NCBI RefSeq assembly: GCF_009301415.1
Contig: NZ_CP045074.1
Span: 62,001-126,000, forward strand
Source of the DNA: Paracoccus kondratievae
GTDB taxonomy: Bacteria; Pseudomonadota; Alphaproteobacteria; Rhodobacterales; Rhodobacteraceae
Reading direction: 5' to 3'
Length of the DNA: 64,000 nucleotides
The notes under the pieces are model-generated. The model saw only the letters and a program-made list of their open reading frames with translations. It was not told the DNA's origin and made no database searches. Position numbers and translations under genes: made by a program. Positions 17,884 to 27,931 of this stretch are shown piece by piece (the first letter of the stretch is position 1; every line of letters starts with the position of its first letter).

Positions 17884-19158
17884 ATGCGGCTTTCTTTGCG
17901 ACTTTCAGCGACGCTTACAGCCATGGCTTTGCTGCTTGGCGGCTGCGCCGGGAATTACACCGGCATGGGCGTGCCGCAGCAGGAACAAGAGATCAAATGG
18001 GGCCGCTATCAGAACCCGCCGCCCGAAAAGGTTGCCGGGCTGCAAAACTGGGTCGAGGGTTTCAAGGCACGAGCACGCGCCCAAGGCATCAGCGACAGCA
18101 CGCTAAGCATCGCATTCCGCGACGTGACCTATAACCCCGAGGTCGTGCGGCGCTCGCAAAACCAGGCAGAATTCAAGAAATCTCTGTGGGAATATCTTGA
18201 AAACGCGGTCTCAGAGAAACGCCAGAACAATGGTCGCGCGGCGCTGGCGCAATATGGCAATGTGCTGAGCCGGATCGAGGCGACCTACGGGGTCGATAAA
18301 GAGATCGTCACCGCCGTCTGGGGCATGGAATCGACCTATGGTGAGCGGCGCGGGGACCTGCCGCTGATCGAGGCGCTTTCGACGCTTTCCTATGAAGGCT
18401 ACCGGGGTGATTTCTTCCGCAGCCAGCTGATGGCGTCGCTGGGCATCCTGCAAGCGGGCGACATCGACCCTGGACATATGACCGGCAGCTGGGCCGGCGC
18501 CATGGGCCACACCCAGTTCATTCCGACGACTTATCTAAGCTATGCTGTTGATTTCACGGGGGACGGCAGGCGCGATATCTGGTCGAACGATCCCTCTGAC
18601 GCACTTGCATCAGCCGCGAATTATCTGGCGAAATCCGGCTGGCAGCCGGGTCTGCCCGCTGCAGTCGAGGTGACGCTGCCCGCAGGGTTTAACACTGGCC
18701 TCGCCGGCAAGGGCAAGCGCCGCAGTGTTGCCGAGTGGCAGTCGCTTGGCATTCGTCAGGCAACCTCGCGGCCCTTGCCGCCTGGCGCCGCCTCGGCCGA
18801 GCTGATCCTTCCCGGTGGCTCATCCGGTGCGGCTTTCCTGATCACGCGCAATTTCCACGCCATCCTGCGCTATAACAACGCCGACAGCTATGCACTGGCG
18901 GTGGCGCATCTGGCCGACCGGCTCAAGGGTTATCCGGGACTTGCGAACCCGTGGCCCGCCAATCATCCCGGCCTGAGGATCGAGCAGCGCAAAGAGATGC
19001 AACGCCTGCTGACCGCGCGCGGCTTTGATACGCAGGGCGTCGATGGCAACGTCGGCTCGAACACGATCAATGCGATCAAGGCCTATCAAACCTCGCGCGG
19101 ACTGCCGGTGACCGGCGAGCCTTCTGCCGCGCTGCTTGAACAGCTGCGTCGGGGCTGA
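17884..19158 (+). CDS. Lipoprotein lytic murein transglycosylase (MltB family) with peptidoglycan-binding domain
   Basis: This 424-residue protein cleaves peptidoglycan glycan strands to 1,6-anhydro-muropeptides. It begins with a lipoprotein signal whose lipobox cysteine is C21 (LLLGGCAGN), so it is anchored in the outer membrane. The SLT_2 catalytic domain follows; the catalytic glutamate is E149 in WGMESTYGERRGD, and MGHTQFIPTTYLSYAVDFTGDGRRDIW is the family signature. A C-terminal PG_binding_1 domain (LRIEQRKEMQRLLTARGFDTQGVDGNVGSNTINAIKAYQ) covers about residues 360-424. AAGGA precedes the start. The gene stands alone and is followed by a hairpin. Confidence 0.92.
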   Translation: MRLSLRLSATLTAMALLLGGCAGNYTGMGVPQQEQEIKWGRYQNPPPEKVAGLQNWVEGFKARARAQGISDSTLSIAFRDVTYNPEVVRRSQNQAEFKKSLWEYLENAVSEKRQNNGRAALAQYGNVLSRIEATYGVDKEIVTAVWGMESTYGERRGDLPLIEALSTLSYEGYRGDFFRSQLMASLGILQAGDIDPGHMTGSWAGAMGHTQFIPTTYLSYAVDFTGDGRRDIWSNDPSDALASAANYLAKSGWQPGLPAAVEVTLPAGFNTGLAGKGKRRSVAEWQSLGIRQATSRPLPPGAASAELILPGGSSGAAFLITRNFHAILRYNNADSYALAVAHLADRLKGYPGLANPWPANHPGLRIEQRKEMQRLLTARGFDTQGVDGNVGSNTINAIKAYQTSRGLPVTGEPSAALLEQLRRG

Positions 19159-19169
19159 GTAGTGGCAAT

Positions 19170-19196
19170 AGACCGGGCGCAATGAGCGTCCGGTCT
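19170..19196 (+). terminator. Terminator hairpin after the lytic transglycosylase
   Basis: AGACCGGGCGC (19170-19180) pairs with GCGTCCGGTCT (19186-19196), 11 bp with one G-T, around a 5-nt loop, 11 bp after the stop. GCTTCTCGTTT follows, a weak T-tract. Confidence 0.65.
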
Positions 19197-19199
19197 GCT

Positions 19200-19836
19200 T
19201 CTCGTTTGGTTAAACCTGCTGACGCAATTTAATTACATAATACAGATTATCGGACATTTACTCTTGTGAGGTGAAAGCCCGTGTCAAACAACCGAAATAA
19301 TGGCCATTTGGGCCCCTTTTTTTGTCCTTTCTACAACCAATTAATGGCCATCGCAGCGCTTGATTGTAAGCAAAATTGTTTTATTTCAATTCGTTGAAGG
19401 AATCCGGCCAGATGGTGCCAGAGGCCGTGGTCTGTCATCGGGCCTCGGACCCGAGCCGTTGACCGCCGGGACGCTGCCCGGCAAGGTCGCCTCAATCCCA
19501 TCCGGAGCGATGGAACGGCCTGAAGCTCGCCGGATCTCCGCAGTTTCCTGATTACCACGTTTCCGCCGGAAAGCGCGGCTTCTCCGAGCGGCCGAGCCAT
19601 GTCTCGAGGGTCGACGCAATGTCGCAACATTAAACCCATCCAGGTTGAGCCGGTCGTCAGCCCGCCTCCCCTGCCCTGACTCACTTCCATCCTGTCGGAA
19701 TCGCCTGGCCGGTTCTCCGGCCGCCGGCCCCGTTTTGCCAAAAGGAATCCTCATGTCCAGCATCCCGTTTATCGAGGCCTATCCATCCGAACGAAAGTCG
19801 GGTCGATCTCGTTCTGACCACAGGGGCATGTGGCCA
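19200..19836. other. Gene-free stretch at the core/accessory boundary
   Basis: No credible gene is seen. The left part is AT-rich with a T8 run near 19316-19323. At 19753 an ATG begins a short reading frame with SSIPFIEA, whose DNA resembles another scrap at 47769. It runs in frame into the metallophosphoesterase remnant but is probably a separate fragment. No tRNA or integrase marks the boundary. Confidence 0.5.
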
Positions 19837-20600
19837 ATGAACGTTCTGATCACAGCCGATCTGCATCTCGACCTCTGGGATCGTGCCGGTGTGCGTGACC
19901 TCGACGCGCTGATCATCGCGGGCGATCTCGCCAATGATCTAAAACGGAACTGGCCTTGACGTTGGCCCGGATCGCGCGGCCGGTCTCGCCCGCCCGGATC
20001 TGGGTGATCCCGGGCAACCATGACTATTATGGCGCCACGCTCGACGATGACGTTCTGGCCCGGATCGCCTCAGGTGCGGGTGTGAACCTTGCCCAGAGTC
20101 AGTTTCTGACCTTCGGCGCCTGCCACCTGCCGCCTGCTGTGCTGCACGCTCTGGACGGATTTCGCCTTGCTGGGCGATCCGGGGACGGCGGTGGAGCGTG
20201 CGGCGATGGTCATGCCGGATTACGGTCGAATTCGTCGGGCAGAGGGCGGGCTTATCAGCCCCGAGGACACCGTCGCGATTCACCGCGATCACCTCGACTG
20301 GTTGACGCGGGAGATTGCCAGACCCTGCACGGACAAGCCATTGTCGTCACCCATCACGCCCCGTGCTTGGCGGTCTCCGGTCCGATTTCGGGCATCAGCG
20401 CGGCCTTCGCTTCGGATCTTGACGGCTGGATCGAGACGCACCTGCCTGATTACTGGTTCTTCGGTCATACCCACCGGCCGCTGTCGGTCCGTATCCGCGG
20501 TGCTCCGGTTGTCAACGTCTCGCTCGGCTATCCCGACGAGGTGCCCGAGGGCGGTGAGGCCGAACTTCTGCTGCGCGGCCTGATTTTCCCCGGCGCCTGA
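19837..20600 (+). pseudogene. Calcineurin-like metallophosphoesterase, three frameshifts
   Basis: All metal-binding blocks of the metallophosphoesterase fold are present but spread over frames. MNVLITADLHLDLWDRAG and IIAGDLAND are in the first frame. WVIPGNHDYYG is in the second, after a shift near 19945. LLGDPGTAVERAAMVMPDYGRIR is in the third, after a shift near 20150. IVVTHHAPCLAVSGP and WFFGHTHRPLSV return to the second frame after a shift near 20320. The last frame stops at 20598-20600. Intact, it would be a phosphodiesterase or phosphatase of about 250 residues. As sequenced it cannot be made. Recent decay or sequencing error are both possible, because motif conservation is still high. 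Confidence 0.8.
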
Positions 20601-20625
20601 CCGCCATTCCCCCAACGACCCTTCC

Positions 20626-20730
20626 ATGCCGGCTGACGGTCGCGGCCAGCTCCCAGTCGGGGCTGGCCGCCAGCGCCGGGACGTGCTGGTCCAGCGCGAT
20701 CTTGCCGATGCCGACGAGCGCGATCCGCAT
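20626..20730 (-). pseudogene. N-terminal stub of a galactose 1-dehydrogenase-like Gfo/Idh protein
   Basis: About 35 codons remain: MRIALVGIGKIALDQHVPAL followed by AASPDWELAATVSRHG. This matches the Rossmann N-terminus of D-galactose/L-arabinose 1-dehydrogenases. Homology ends near 20626, 26 bp from the end of the metallophosphoesterase remnant, so a rearrangement removed the rest. Its ATG overlaps the stop of the IlvD-type gene (TGATG), showing it was once the next gene in that operon. No function is expected. Confidence 0.7.
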
Positions 20731-22436
20731 CAGTGGCTGTCCTTTCCGACCGGGTTGCCGCGGCAGCCGCGCAGGAAATCCAGGTCCGCGCCGGTATCCG
20801 CGCCCATGACATGCTGCTGGTGCAGCCAGGCATAGCCGCTGGCGGGCTGGTCGGGCAGCGGCCGCCATTCGGCCAGCCGCGCCGCCAGTTCCGCATCCGA
20901 AATGTCCAGGTGCAACCGGCGGTTCGGCACGTCGAGCACGATCATGTCGCCGTCGCGCACCACGGCCAGCGGCCCGCCCGCCGCCGCCTCGGGCGAGGTG
21001 TGCAGGACCACGGTGCCATAGGCGGTGCCCGACATGCGCGCGTCGGACACCCGCACCATGTCAGTGATGCCCTTGCGCAGCACCTTGGGCGGCAGGCCCA
21101 TGTTGCCGACCTCGGCCATGCCGGGATAGCCCCTGGGCCCGCAGTTCTTCAGCACCATGACGCAGGTCTCGTCGATGTCCAGCGCCTCATCCTCGATCCT
21201 GGCCTTGTAGTCGTCGATGTCCTCGAAGACGACCGCCCGGCCGCGATGCACCATCAGGTGCGGGCTGGCGGCCGAGGGCTTCAGCACCGCCCCGTTCGGC
21301 GCCAGGTTGCTGCGCAGCACGGCGATGCCGCCCTGGTCGGTCAGCGGCCGGTCGGCGGGCAGGATCACCTCCTCGTTCCAGTTCACCACCTCCTTGACCT
21401 CGTCCCAGATCGTGGCGCCACTGACGGTCAGCGCGTCCTTGTGAAGCTGCCCGGCCTCGCCCAGCCGCTTGATGACCACCGGCAGGCCGCCGGCATGGAA
21501 GAACTCCTCCATCAGGTATTTCCCCGAGGGCATCAGGTTCACGATGGTTTTGAGGTCGCGCCCCAGCCGGTCCCAGTCCGCCAGCGTCACATCGACCCCG
21601 ACCCGGCCGGCCAGCGCCAGCAGGTGGATCACCGCGTTGGTCGAGCCGCCGATGGCGCCATTGGTGCGGATCGCGTTCTCGAAGGCCTGCTTGGTCAGGA
21701 TGTCGCTGGGCTTCAGGTCGTCCTTGACCATCTGCACGATGCGCCGGCCCGACAGCTGCGCCATGGTGCGGCGGCGCGAATCCACCGCCGGGATCGCGGC
21801 ATTGCCCGACAGCGCCATCCCAAGCGCCTCGGCCATGCTGGCCATGGTCGAGGCGGTGCCCATGGTGTTGCAGGTGCCGGATGAGCGCGACATGCTCGCC
21901 TCGGCCTCGAGGAACTCGGCCTGGGTCGTCTCGCCGGCCTTCACCGCCTCGGAAAACTTCCACAGATGCGTCCCCGAGCCGATGCGCTCGCCCCGGAACC
22001 AGCCGTTCAGCATCGGCCCGCCGGTGACGACGATCGAGGGAATGTCGGCCGAGGCCGCCGCCATCAGCAGGCTGGGCGTGGTCTTGTCGCAGCCCACCAG
22101 CAGCACCGCCCCGTCGATGGGCTGGCCGCGGATCGTCTATTCGATGGCCAGCGCCGCGAGGTTGCGAAACATCATCGCGGTCGAGGTGCCGGCCTCCCAC
22201 ACGCCCGCCTTCACCTTTTCCGCCAGTTCGCGCAGGTGGCCGTTGCAGGGCGTCAGGTCCGACCAGGTGTTCAGGATGCCGATCACCGGGCGGCCGTCGA
22301 ACAGGTCATGCGGATAGCCCTGGTTCTTCATCCAGCCGCGGTGATAGATCGTGTCGCGCGAATTGCCGCCATACCAATGCTGCGAGCGCAGCTGGCGCGG
22401 CCATAGGGCGGGGGTAAAGGACGGGGTGCTGGACAT
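20730..22436 (-). pseudogene. IlvD/Edd-family sugar-acid dehydratase (L-arabinonate type) with in-frame amber stop
   Basis: The frame 22436 to 20730 encodes a 568-residue IlvD/Edd dehydratase, the family that converts arabinonate, xylonate or similar to the 2-keto-3-deoxy acid using a [2Fe-2S] cluster. The cluster and metal motifs CNGH, VGCDKTTPS and SSGTCNTMGTAST are present, with GGPMLNGWFRG between. A single TAG at 22137-22139 interrupts it after ALAIE; the same frame resumes at once with TIRGQPIDGAVLLVGCDK. Only one base change from GAG is needed to restore it. It starts 8 bp after the AraD1-type gene. Without suppression, only a stub of about 99 residues is made. Confidence 0.85.
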
Positions 22437-22443
22437 GCGACTT

Positions 22444-23433
22444 CTAGAGGGTGGCGACGGCGACCGGCACCGCATCGTTGGGCATCTGGACCAGCGGGTT
22501 GTGCAGCGGCAGGCCGAGCGCAGGGGCCTCGATCTGGAACACGTCGCCCGGCCGGGCATGGACGCCGTCGGCAAAGGACAGCGTCGCCGTGCCGAGGAAA
22601 TGCACATGCACATCGCCCGGCTGGCGGAACAGCGCATATTTGAAATGATGGTGTTCCAGGTTGGCGATGCTGTGGCTCATGTTCGCCTCGCCCGACAGGA
22701 AGGGCCTTTCCCAAAGCGTGGCGCCGTCGCGCAGGATGCGGCTGGTACCCTCGACATGCTGCGGCAGCGCGCCCAGCAGCATCTCGGGGCCGAAGCTGGC
22801 CGGGCGCAGCTTGGAATGGGCGAGCCAGAGGTAGTTGCCCCGTTCCGTGACGTGGTCGGAAAACTCGTTCCCCAGCGCGAAGCCCAGCCGGAAGGGCGTG
22901 CCGTCCGGGCCGATGACGTAAAGCCCGGCGATTTCCGGCTCCTCGCCCGCGTCCAGCGCAAAGCCGGGGCTGTCCAATGCCGCGCCGGGCGCCACGGCAG
23001 CATGGCCATTGCCCTTGTAGAACCATTCGGGCTGCGCGCCGACCTGGCCTGTGCCGGGCTTGCCGCCTTCGAGGCCCATGCGGAACATCTTCATGCTGTC
23101 GGTCAGCTCGTCGCCGTCCAGCTTGGCATGCATGGTATTGCGCGTCGCGGCCCAGCTGAGATGCGTCAGCCCCGTCCCGGTCAGGTGCAGATGCGCCGGG
23201 TCGGGATGGTCCAGCGGCAGTAGCATCCGCCCCTCGGCCAGCGCGGCACCCAGGTCGACCGGGGCGCCTTGGCAGCGCGCCTGGACCTCGCCGGCCAGGC
23301 TGCGGCCGGCGGCGATGGCGTCCAGCGCCAGGGCGCGGGTGCTGTCCATGCCCGGAACCAGATGCGCGGCATCGCCGTCACGCAAGGCCACCGCACGTCC
23401 GCCATCCGGCAAAAGCAATTGCGACAAAAACAT
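22444..23433 (-). CDS. AraD1-family fumarylacetoacetase-superfamily protein
   Basis: This 329-residue protein resembles AraD1/GguC proteins, which sit in sugar-acid oxidation operons and are thought to act on 2-keto-3-deoxy or 2,4-diketo sugar acids after the IlvD-type dehydratase. Recognisable segments are THLSWAATRNTMHAKLDGDELTDSMKMFRMGLEGGKP and the acidic, metal-binding region GEEPEIAGLYVIGPDGTPFRLGFALGNEFSDH. It is the first gene of a three-gene operon whose second gene has an amber codon and whose third is a stub, so the pathway is probably dead here although this gene looks intact. Confidence 0.75.
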   Translation of the reverse strand: MFLSQLLLPDGGRAVALRDGDAAHLVPGMDSTRALALDAIAAGRSLAGEVQARCQGAPVDLGAALAEGRMLLPLDHPDPAHLHLTGTGLTHLSWAATRNTMHAKLDGDELTDSMKMFRMGLEGGKPGTGQVGAQPEWFYKGNGHAAVAPGAALDSPGFALDAGEEPEIAGLYVIGPDGTPFRLGFALGNEFSDHVTERGNYLWLAHSKLRPASFGPEMLLGALPQHVEGTSRILRDGATLWERPFLSGEANMSHSIANLEHHHFKYALFRQPGDVHVHFLGTATLSFADGVHARPGDVFQIEAPALGLPLHNPLVQMPNDAVPVAVATL

Positions 23434-24307
23434 GGATCAGCCTTACATTCTCAGTTGGGGTGATGCGGTGACCGCAGCCCGTCCCAGTTGGCGGGACATG
23501 GAAGGATGATCGCCAATACAGTGCGGCAACTCTGGATGACATGATTTCCTCTCCCTCGCAGCGCATGGCCGCGTCGACCCGGAGGGCCTTGCCAGCACGA
23601 TAGCAAGCAATCCACATGATGATAAAATTATATTAATGCCATTCCATATGCATATATTGGTATACATTGTGCCTCTCCCGCAGCATGCTAATCACGTGGC
23701 GCTTCGGCTTGGGCATGGCGAGCACACGATGGGAAAATGGCGTCGCCGGTTTGCCGAGCATCGGATCGAGGGGCTGACCGACCAATATCGCTCAGGGCGG
23801 CGGCCACGGACGGTATTGGATGCGCAGGTTGCAGGCTGCTGCCCATCTAATCGCGGGTCTTCTAGGTTCCCACGGGACGCGGTTCCGGTGATGCCATGCT
23901 CAGGATTGATGCCGACCATGTCGAGCACGCCAATGAGATGGGTAGGCCCGAATTGCATTGAACCAGCATCATGTTGGCGGCCACGGTGCCGGCTACGAAC
24001 CGAAGCATGCCCAGGTCGACCTCACACGAAGGCTGCCAAGCAGGAAAGCGGTCCATTTGATAAACATATAAGACCGCAGTCCGGCGGCGCATTGCGCCTG
24101 CGCAAAACAGCTTGACTGAGACGATCCCGTTACCAAAGCTTGGAGCCTGGGAGAGATGGCGAAGTGCCACGGAAAGAGGCGCCTTAATCCTGTGAACAGC
24201 AGAACAAGCCGGCAAACTCTTGTGGCACACCAATTTGATGTTCCCGCAACATCGGTGACGTCCAACGGAGGAAGCGACAATCACCCGACCGAAGTGCGGG
24301 CCGCCGC
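23434..24307. other. Gene-poor scrap region upstream of the AraD1 gene
   Basis: Apart from an IS630-type fragment at about 23690-23833 no gene is recognised. Reading frames here are short and unlike known families. The AraD1 promoter must lie next to 23434. The region also lies past the 3' end of rhaK. Confidence 0.5.
23690..23833 (+). mobile_element. IS630-family transposase fragment
   Basis: One frame reads VALRLGHGEHTMGKWRRRF then AEHRIEGLTDQYRSGRRPRT and VLDAQVA, which matches the helix-turn-helix and linker of IS630-type transposases. Nothing of the catalytic DDE domain follows, and no inverted repeats were recognised. It is a dead remnant marking a past insertion. Confidence 0.6.
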
Positions 24308-25660
24308 TTACAGATGTTCAAACCATCCGGCAGCATAGCCGCGCAGCGCTTCGGCGTGAGCGGGCATGAGGCATGGCCTGCCTTGTTCGACCACCGCATC
24401 CGGCAGGCAGAGCAGCGCCGCCCCGACCGAGGTGCCGGTGGCTGAGGCCGCGGTTTCGACGCCCTCGCCGCGCAAGGCCGACAGCATGTCGAGAAAGTCG
24501 CCGTTCCGCGCGAAGGGGCCTTCGACGATCGTCGGCCCACGGGCCGCAATCAGATCGAGGCAAGTCGCCGTCATCAGCGCCAGATACCAGGACAAGGCGA
24601 CCATGCGCTGCCCTTCGCCCCCAGGCGTTCCGATCCACGCCATCTCGCGGCCCCGGAACGGGCCTGAGCCCGGCTCGACCGCCGGCAGGATCATCACCCC
24701 GGCATCCAGCACGGCGGCACGGTCCGCGTCGGAGGGCTCGGCCGCGCTGCCGGCATGGATGATCTCGAACTCGCGCCCACCCATGAACCGGGCCGAAGGC
24801 ACGGGCTGGCCAAGCGCGTTGACATTGACGAGGACGTCGCGCGCAGGGTCCAGCCGTTCACTTGCGCCACCCACCGCCATGGCCACGACCCAGGTGCCGG
24901 TCGAGACCACCGCGAAAGGCGCTTTCCGCGCCAGGACATGCGGGAACAGCGAGGCGTTGCTGTCGTGGATGCCCACCGCAACCGGGGTGCCGGCAGGAAT
25001 ACCGGTCAAGCCCGCGACCTCGGGCGACAGCCCGCCCAGCACTTCGTTCGAGCGGCGCGCGGGCGCGAAGCGGTCGGTCAACCCCAAGCGCTCGACCAGC
25101 GGCGAGAAACAGCCCTGCCACGGATCCCAGAGATCGGTGTGGCACCCCAGCGAACTCACATCCGAGGCCCGTTCGCCGGTCAGCCGCCAGCCCCAATACT
25201 GCGGATAGGTCACGACATGCGCGACGCGCTCGGCAAGTTTGGGATGGGTGGCCAGCAGCCAGTGAAGCTGCGCGCCGAGGTTCAGCCCCAAAGGCAGCCG
25301 GGGGGAGCCGGTCAGCGCAAAATCCGGCCGGATCGCATCATAGCGCGCTGCAAGCGCATCCGGCCCGGAATGCTCGTAATCCAGCATGGGCGCAGCCACC
25401 CGGCCCTGCCGGTCCAGCAGCACGGCAGCCGCGCCGTGCGTGGTGATCGAGATCGCATCCACGCCATGCTCGGCCTGGAAGGCCGCCAGATGCGTCAGGA
25501 AGAACCGCCAATGCCCATCCAGATCTACATGAGGCCAGGGCGGGCCGGGCAAGGGACGGTTCGGGCGGGTGACAACGGCGATCTCGGCCAGCGTCCTGCC
25601 ATCGACCAGCGCCAGCTTGGCATTGGTCTTGCCGATGTCGATGACGGCGATATGGGTCAT
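24308..25660 (-). CDS. rhaK: L-rhamnulose/rhamnose kinase, FGGY family
   Basis: This 450-residue FGGY kinase phosphorylates the rhamnose-derived ketose; in Rhizobium leguminosarum RhaK is also needed for activity of the rhamnose ABC importer. The N-terminal ATPase phosphate loop is [14 protein letters not shown] (residues about 7-20), with [11 protein letters not shown] and the catalytic aspartate in [12 protein letters not shown], then [10 protein letters not shown]. It ends the operon rhaRSTPQUK. Its ATG overlaps the rhaU stop (ATGA). Slightly shorter than many FGGY kinases but without an obvious gap. Confidence 0.88.
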   Translation of the reverse strand: MTHIAVIDIGKTNAKLALVDGRTLAEIAVVTRPNRPLPGPPWPHVDLDGHWRFFLTHLAAFQAEHGVDAISITTHGAAAVLLDRQGRVAAPMLDYEHSGPDALAARYDAIRPDFALTGSPRLPLGLNLGAQLHWLLATHPKLAERVAHVVTYPQYWGWRLTGERASDVSSLGCHTDLWDPWQGCFSPLVERLGLTDRFAPARRSNEVLGGLSPEVAGLTGIPAGTPVAVGIHDSNASLFPHVLARKAPFAVVSTGTWVVAMAVGGASERLDPARDVLVNVNALGQPVPSARFMGGREFEIIHAGSAAEPSDADRAAVLDAGVMILPAVEPGSGPFRGREMAWIGTPGGEGQRMVALSWYLALMTATCLDLIAARGPTIVEGPFARNGDFLDMLSALRGEGVETAASATGTSVGAALLCLPDAVVEQGRPCLMPAHAEALRGYAAGWFEHL

Positions 25661-25971
25661 GGCAGGTGGAACATCGGCATCAGCGGAACCGCGACGGGCT
25701 CGTTATCGGGGCGGGTTTCCATGATGTCGGCCATATGCGCCCACCAGCGCCGCATCACCGGATGCGCCGGCAGGTCGTCCATACCGTGATCGTCCGGGCG
25801 CCAGAGAACCGCGAACAGCGCATTGGTCTGGGGGTCGAGGTGGATCGAATAGTCCCGCACCCCTGCCTGCTTCAGCAGCGCGACGAGTCCGGGCCAGATC
25901 GCGTCATGGCGGCGGCGGTATTCCTCGGCCATGCCGGGCTTCAGCATCATGCGGAAGGCGTGTTTCTGCAT
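25657..25971 (-). CDS. rhaU: L-rhamnose mutarotase
   Basis: This 104-residue enzyme interconverts the alpha and beta anomers of L-rhamnose. Starting at ATG 25971, which overlaps the rhaQ stop (TGATG), places the catalytic histidine at position 22 ([12 protein letters not shown]), as in E. coli RhaM. Starting at the adjacent in-frame GTG 25974 would put it at 23. The conserved tryptophan-rich [15 protein letters not shown] segment is near the end. It sits between the importer genes and the kinase, the order found in rhizobia. Confidence 0.92.
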   Translation of the reverse strand: MQKHAFRMMLKPGMAEEYRRRHDAIWPGLVALLKQAGVRDYSIHLDPQTNALFAVLWRPDDHGMDDLPAHPVMRRWWAHMADIMETRPDNEPVAVPLMPMFHLP

Positions 25972-26963
25972 CACCGCCTCCGCGCCATGGCCCAGAGCCG
26001 CGGGATGGCGATGACCGCGATCAGCAGCGCGCCGGTGACGATGGACATGACGATGCCGGGCACGTTCAGCAGGCCAAGGCCGAAGGTCACCAGCCCCATC
26101 ACCAGCGCCGCCAGCACCACGCCGAGGACGCTGCCCGAGCCGCCGAGGATGCTGACCCCGCCCAACACGACGATGGTCACCACCTCAAGCTCGAAGCCGG
26201 CAGCGATCGAGGGCCGGGTCGAGCCCAGCCGCGAGGTCAGGCAGATCGCGGCGATGCCACTCATCAGCCCGGTGAGCAGGAACAGAATGAAGCGGACGCG
26301 CTCTACGCGGATGCCCGAGAAGCGCGCGGCGGTGGCATTGTTGCCGATGGCATAAACCATGCGGCCCAAGCTGGTGCGGTGCAGCAGGACACCGAAGACC
26401 AGCGCGGCCAGCGCAAATATCACCAGCTCGACCGTGATAACCCAGAAGACATAGCCCTGCCCGAACCAGGCGAAGCTCTCGGGGTAGCCGGTGAAGGCGC
26501 CGTCGCCCAGCACGATATAGCTGATGCCGCGAAACAGGCTCATCGTGCCGATGGTCACGACGATCGAGGGCAGGCCGAAGCCCGCGACCAGAAGCCCGTT
26601 GAAGGCGCCGCAAAGCAGTCCGGTCCCCAGCCCCAGCAGAACCAGCACCGGGGTCGGGGTGCCCAGGGTCATAGCCAGGCCCATCACCGTCGAGACCAGC
26701 GCGATGATCGCGCCCACGGAAAGGTCGATCTCGCCGGCGACGATCAGCATGGCCATGGCGAAGGCGATCATGGCCTTTTCGGTGAAGTTGAAACTGGCGT
26801 CCGACAGGTTCCATGGATCGAGGAAATAGGGCGAGGCCAGCGCATTCAGGATGAAGATGGCGACGGCCACGACCAGCAGCAGCCCCTCCCAGCTTTTCAG
26901 CGCACGTGCGGCGGGGCTGGTAAGGCGGTCGGGAATGTGGCGTCCATTGATCGCGGTGGTCAT
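25971..26963 (-). CDS. rhaQ: Rhamnose ABC importer permease 2
   Basis: This 330-residue protein is an RbsC-type permease of the sugar ABC importer. The start at 26963 ([14 protein letters not shown]) overlaps the rhaP stop by 4 nt; the longer in-frame reading to 27071 only runs back through rhaP. About eight to ten hydrophobic segments are visible, with [15 protein letters not shown], the conserved RbsC motif, near residue 85, and [22 protein letters not shown] at the C-terminus. It should pair with RhaP and the RhaT ATPase. Confidence 0.88.
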   Translation of the reverse strand: MTTAINGRHIPDRLTSPAARALKSWEGLLLVVAVAIFILNALASPYFLDPWNLSDASFNFTEKAMIAFAMAMLIVAGEIDLSVGAIIALVSTVMGLAMTLGTPTPVLVLLGLGTGLLCGAFNGLLVAGFGLPSIVVTIGTMSLFRGISYIVLGDGAFTGYPESFAWFGQGYVFWVITVELVIFALAALVFGVLLHRTSLGRMVYAIGNNATAARFSGIRVERVRFILFLLTGLMSGIAAICLTSRLGSTRPSIAAGFELEVVTIVVLGGVSILGGSGSVLGVVLAALVMGLVTFGLGLLNVPGIVMSIVTGALLIAVIAIPRLWAMARRR

Positions 26964-27931
26964 GTCCGATGCTCCGCCTGTTTCAGGATGATGCGGCCGG
27001 GCTCGCGTTGGCTGGCCGCGTTGAAGGCGATGGCCACCAGGATCGCGCTTCCCGAGATCGCCATCTGCCAAAAGGGCGATATGCCGACGACCGGCAGCGC
27101 GTTCTTGATGATGCCCAGGAAAAGCGCACCCATGACCGCGCCGGCGACCGAGCCTGCTCCGCCCGCGATGGCGATGCCGCCGATCACGCAGGCTGCAACC
27201 ACGTCCAGTTCAAACCCGGCGGCGATGTCGACATAGGCCACGGCATAGCGCGCGACCCACAGATAGCCGGTCAGTCCGGCCAGCGCGCCCGAAAGCACGA
27301 AGGCCGCGCATTGCGTGCGCCCGACCGAGAGGCCGGTATAGACCGCGGCGTGGGGATTGCCGCCGACTGCATGGAAGGCCCGCCCCAGCGGCGTCCGCGT
27401 CAGCACCAGCGCCATGGCCGCGACGCCGGCAAGGCCGATCCAGGCCATGACCGGCAGACCCAGGACGACGGTGCGGGGGAACGCCTTGAACGCGTCGCTC
27501 ATCTGATGGGCGTTGATCCAGGCGCCGCCGGTCATCAGGAAGATCGAGCCGCGATAGATCGTCATCGTGCCAAGCGTGACGACGATGGAGGGGATGCCCA
27601 GCTTCCAGACCAGCAGCCCGTTCACCGCCCCCAGCGCCGCGCCAAGCAGGATCACCGCCAGCAGGATCAGCGGCAAGGGCACCCCGGCCCCGTTCATCAG
27701 CGCCGCGACCATGCCGCACAGCGCCAGGTTGGCGGCAACCGACAGGTCGATGCATTTCGTCAGGATCACCGTCATCTGGCCCAGGGCCAGCAGGATCAGC
27801 GGCGAGGTATCGGTCAACACCCGCGCCAGATTTCCGGGCGAGACGAAGCCCGGAAAGCGGCTGGCAATGGCGGCCAGCAGCGCCAGGATGGCAAGGGCCA
27901 GGATCGTCTCACGAGATTTCAGCATGCTCAT
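26960..27931 (-). CDS. rhaP: Rhamnose ABC importer permease 1
   Basis: This 323-residue protein is the other RbsC-type permease. It opens with MSMLKSRETILALAILALLA, has the family motif CIDLSVAANLALCGMVA near residue 60 and GGIAIAGGAGSVAGAVMGALFLG near residue 250. The start at 27931 overlaps the rhaT stop by 4 nt (ATGA), which favours it over ATG 27925. The tight overlaps from rhaT to rhaK indicate one coupled operon. Confidence 0.88.
   Translation of the reverse strand: MSMLKSRETILALAILALLAAIASRFPGFVSPGNLARVLTDTSPLILLALGQMTVILTKCIDLSVAANLALCGMVAALMNGAGVPLPLILLAVILLGAALGAVNGLLVWKLGIPSIVVTLGTMTIYRGSIFLMTGGAWINAHQMSDAFKAFPRTVVLGLPVMAWIGLAGVAAMALVLTRTPLGRAFHAVGGNPHAAVYTGLSVGRTQCAAFVLSGALAGLTGYLWVARYAVAYVDIAAGFELDVVAACVIGGIAIAGGAGSVAGAVMGALFLGIIKNALPVVGISPFWQMAISGSAILVAIAFNAASQREPGRIILKQAEHRT

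Noticed and set aside
19331..19763. Two overlapping minus-strand frames of 125-136 residues
   Set aside because: Arg/Pro/Gly-rich translations with no recognisable motif, in a gene-free junction; typical chance frames.
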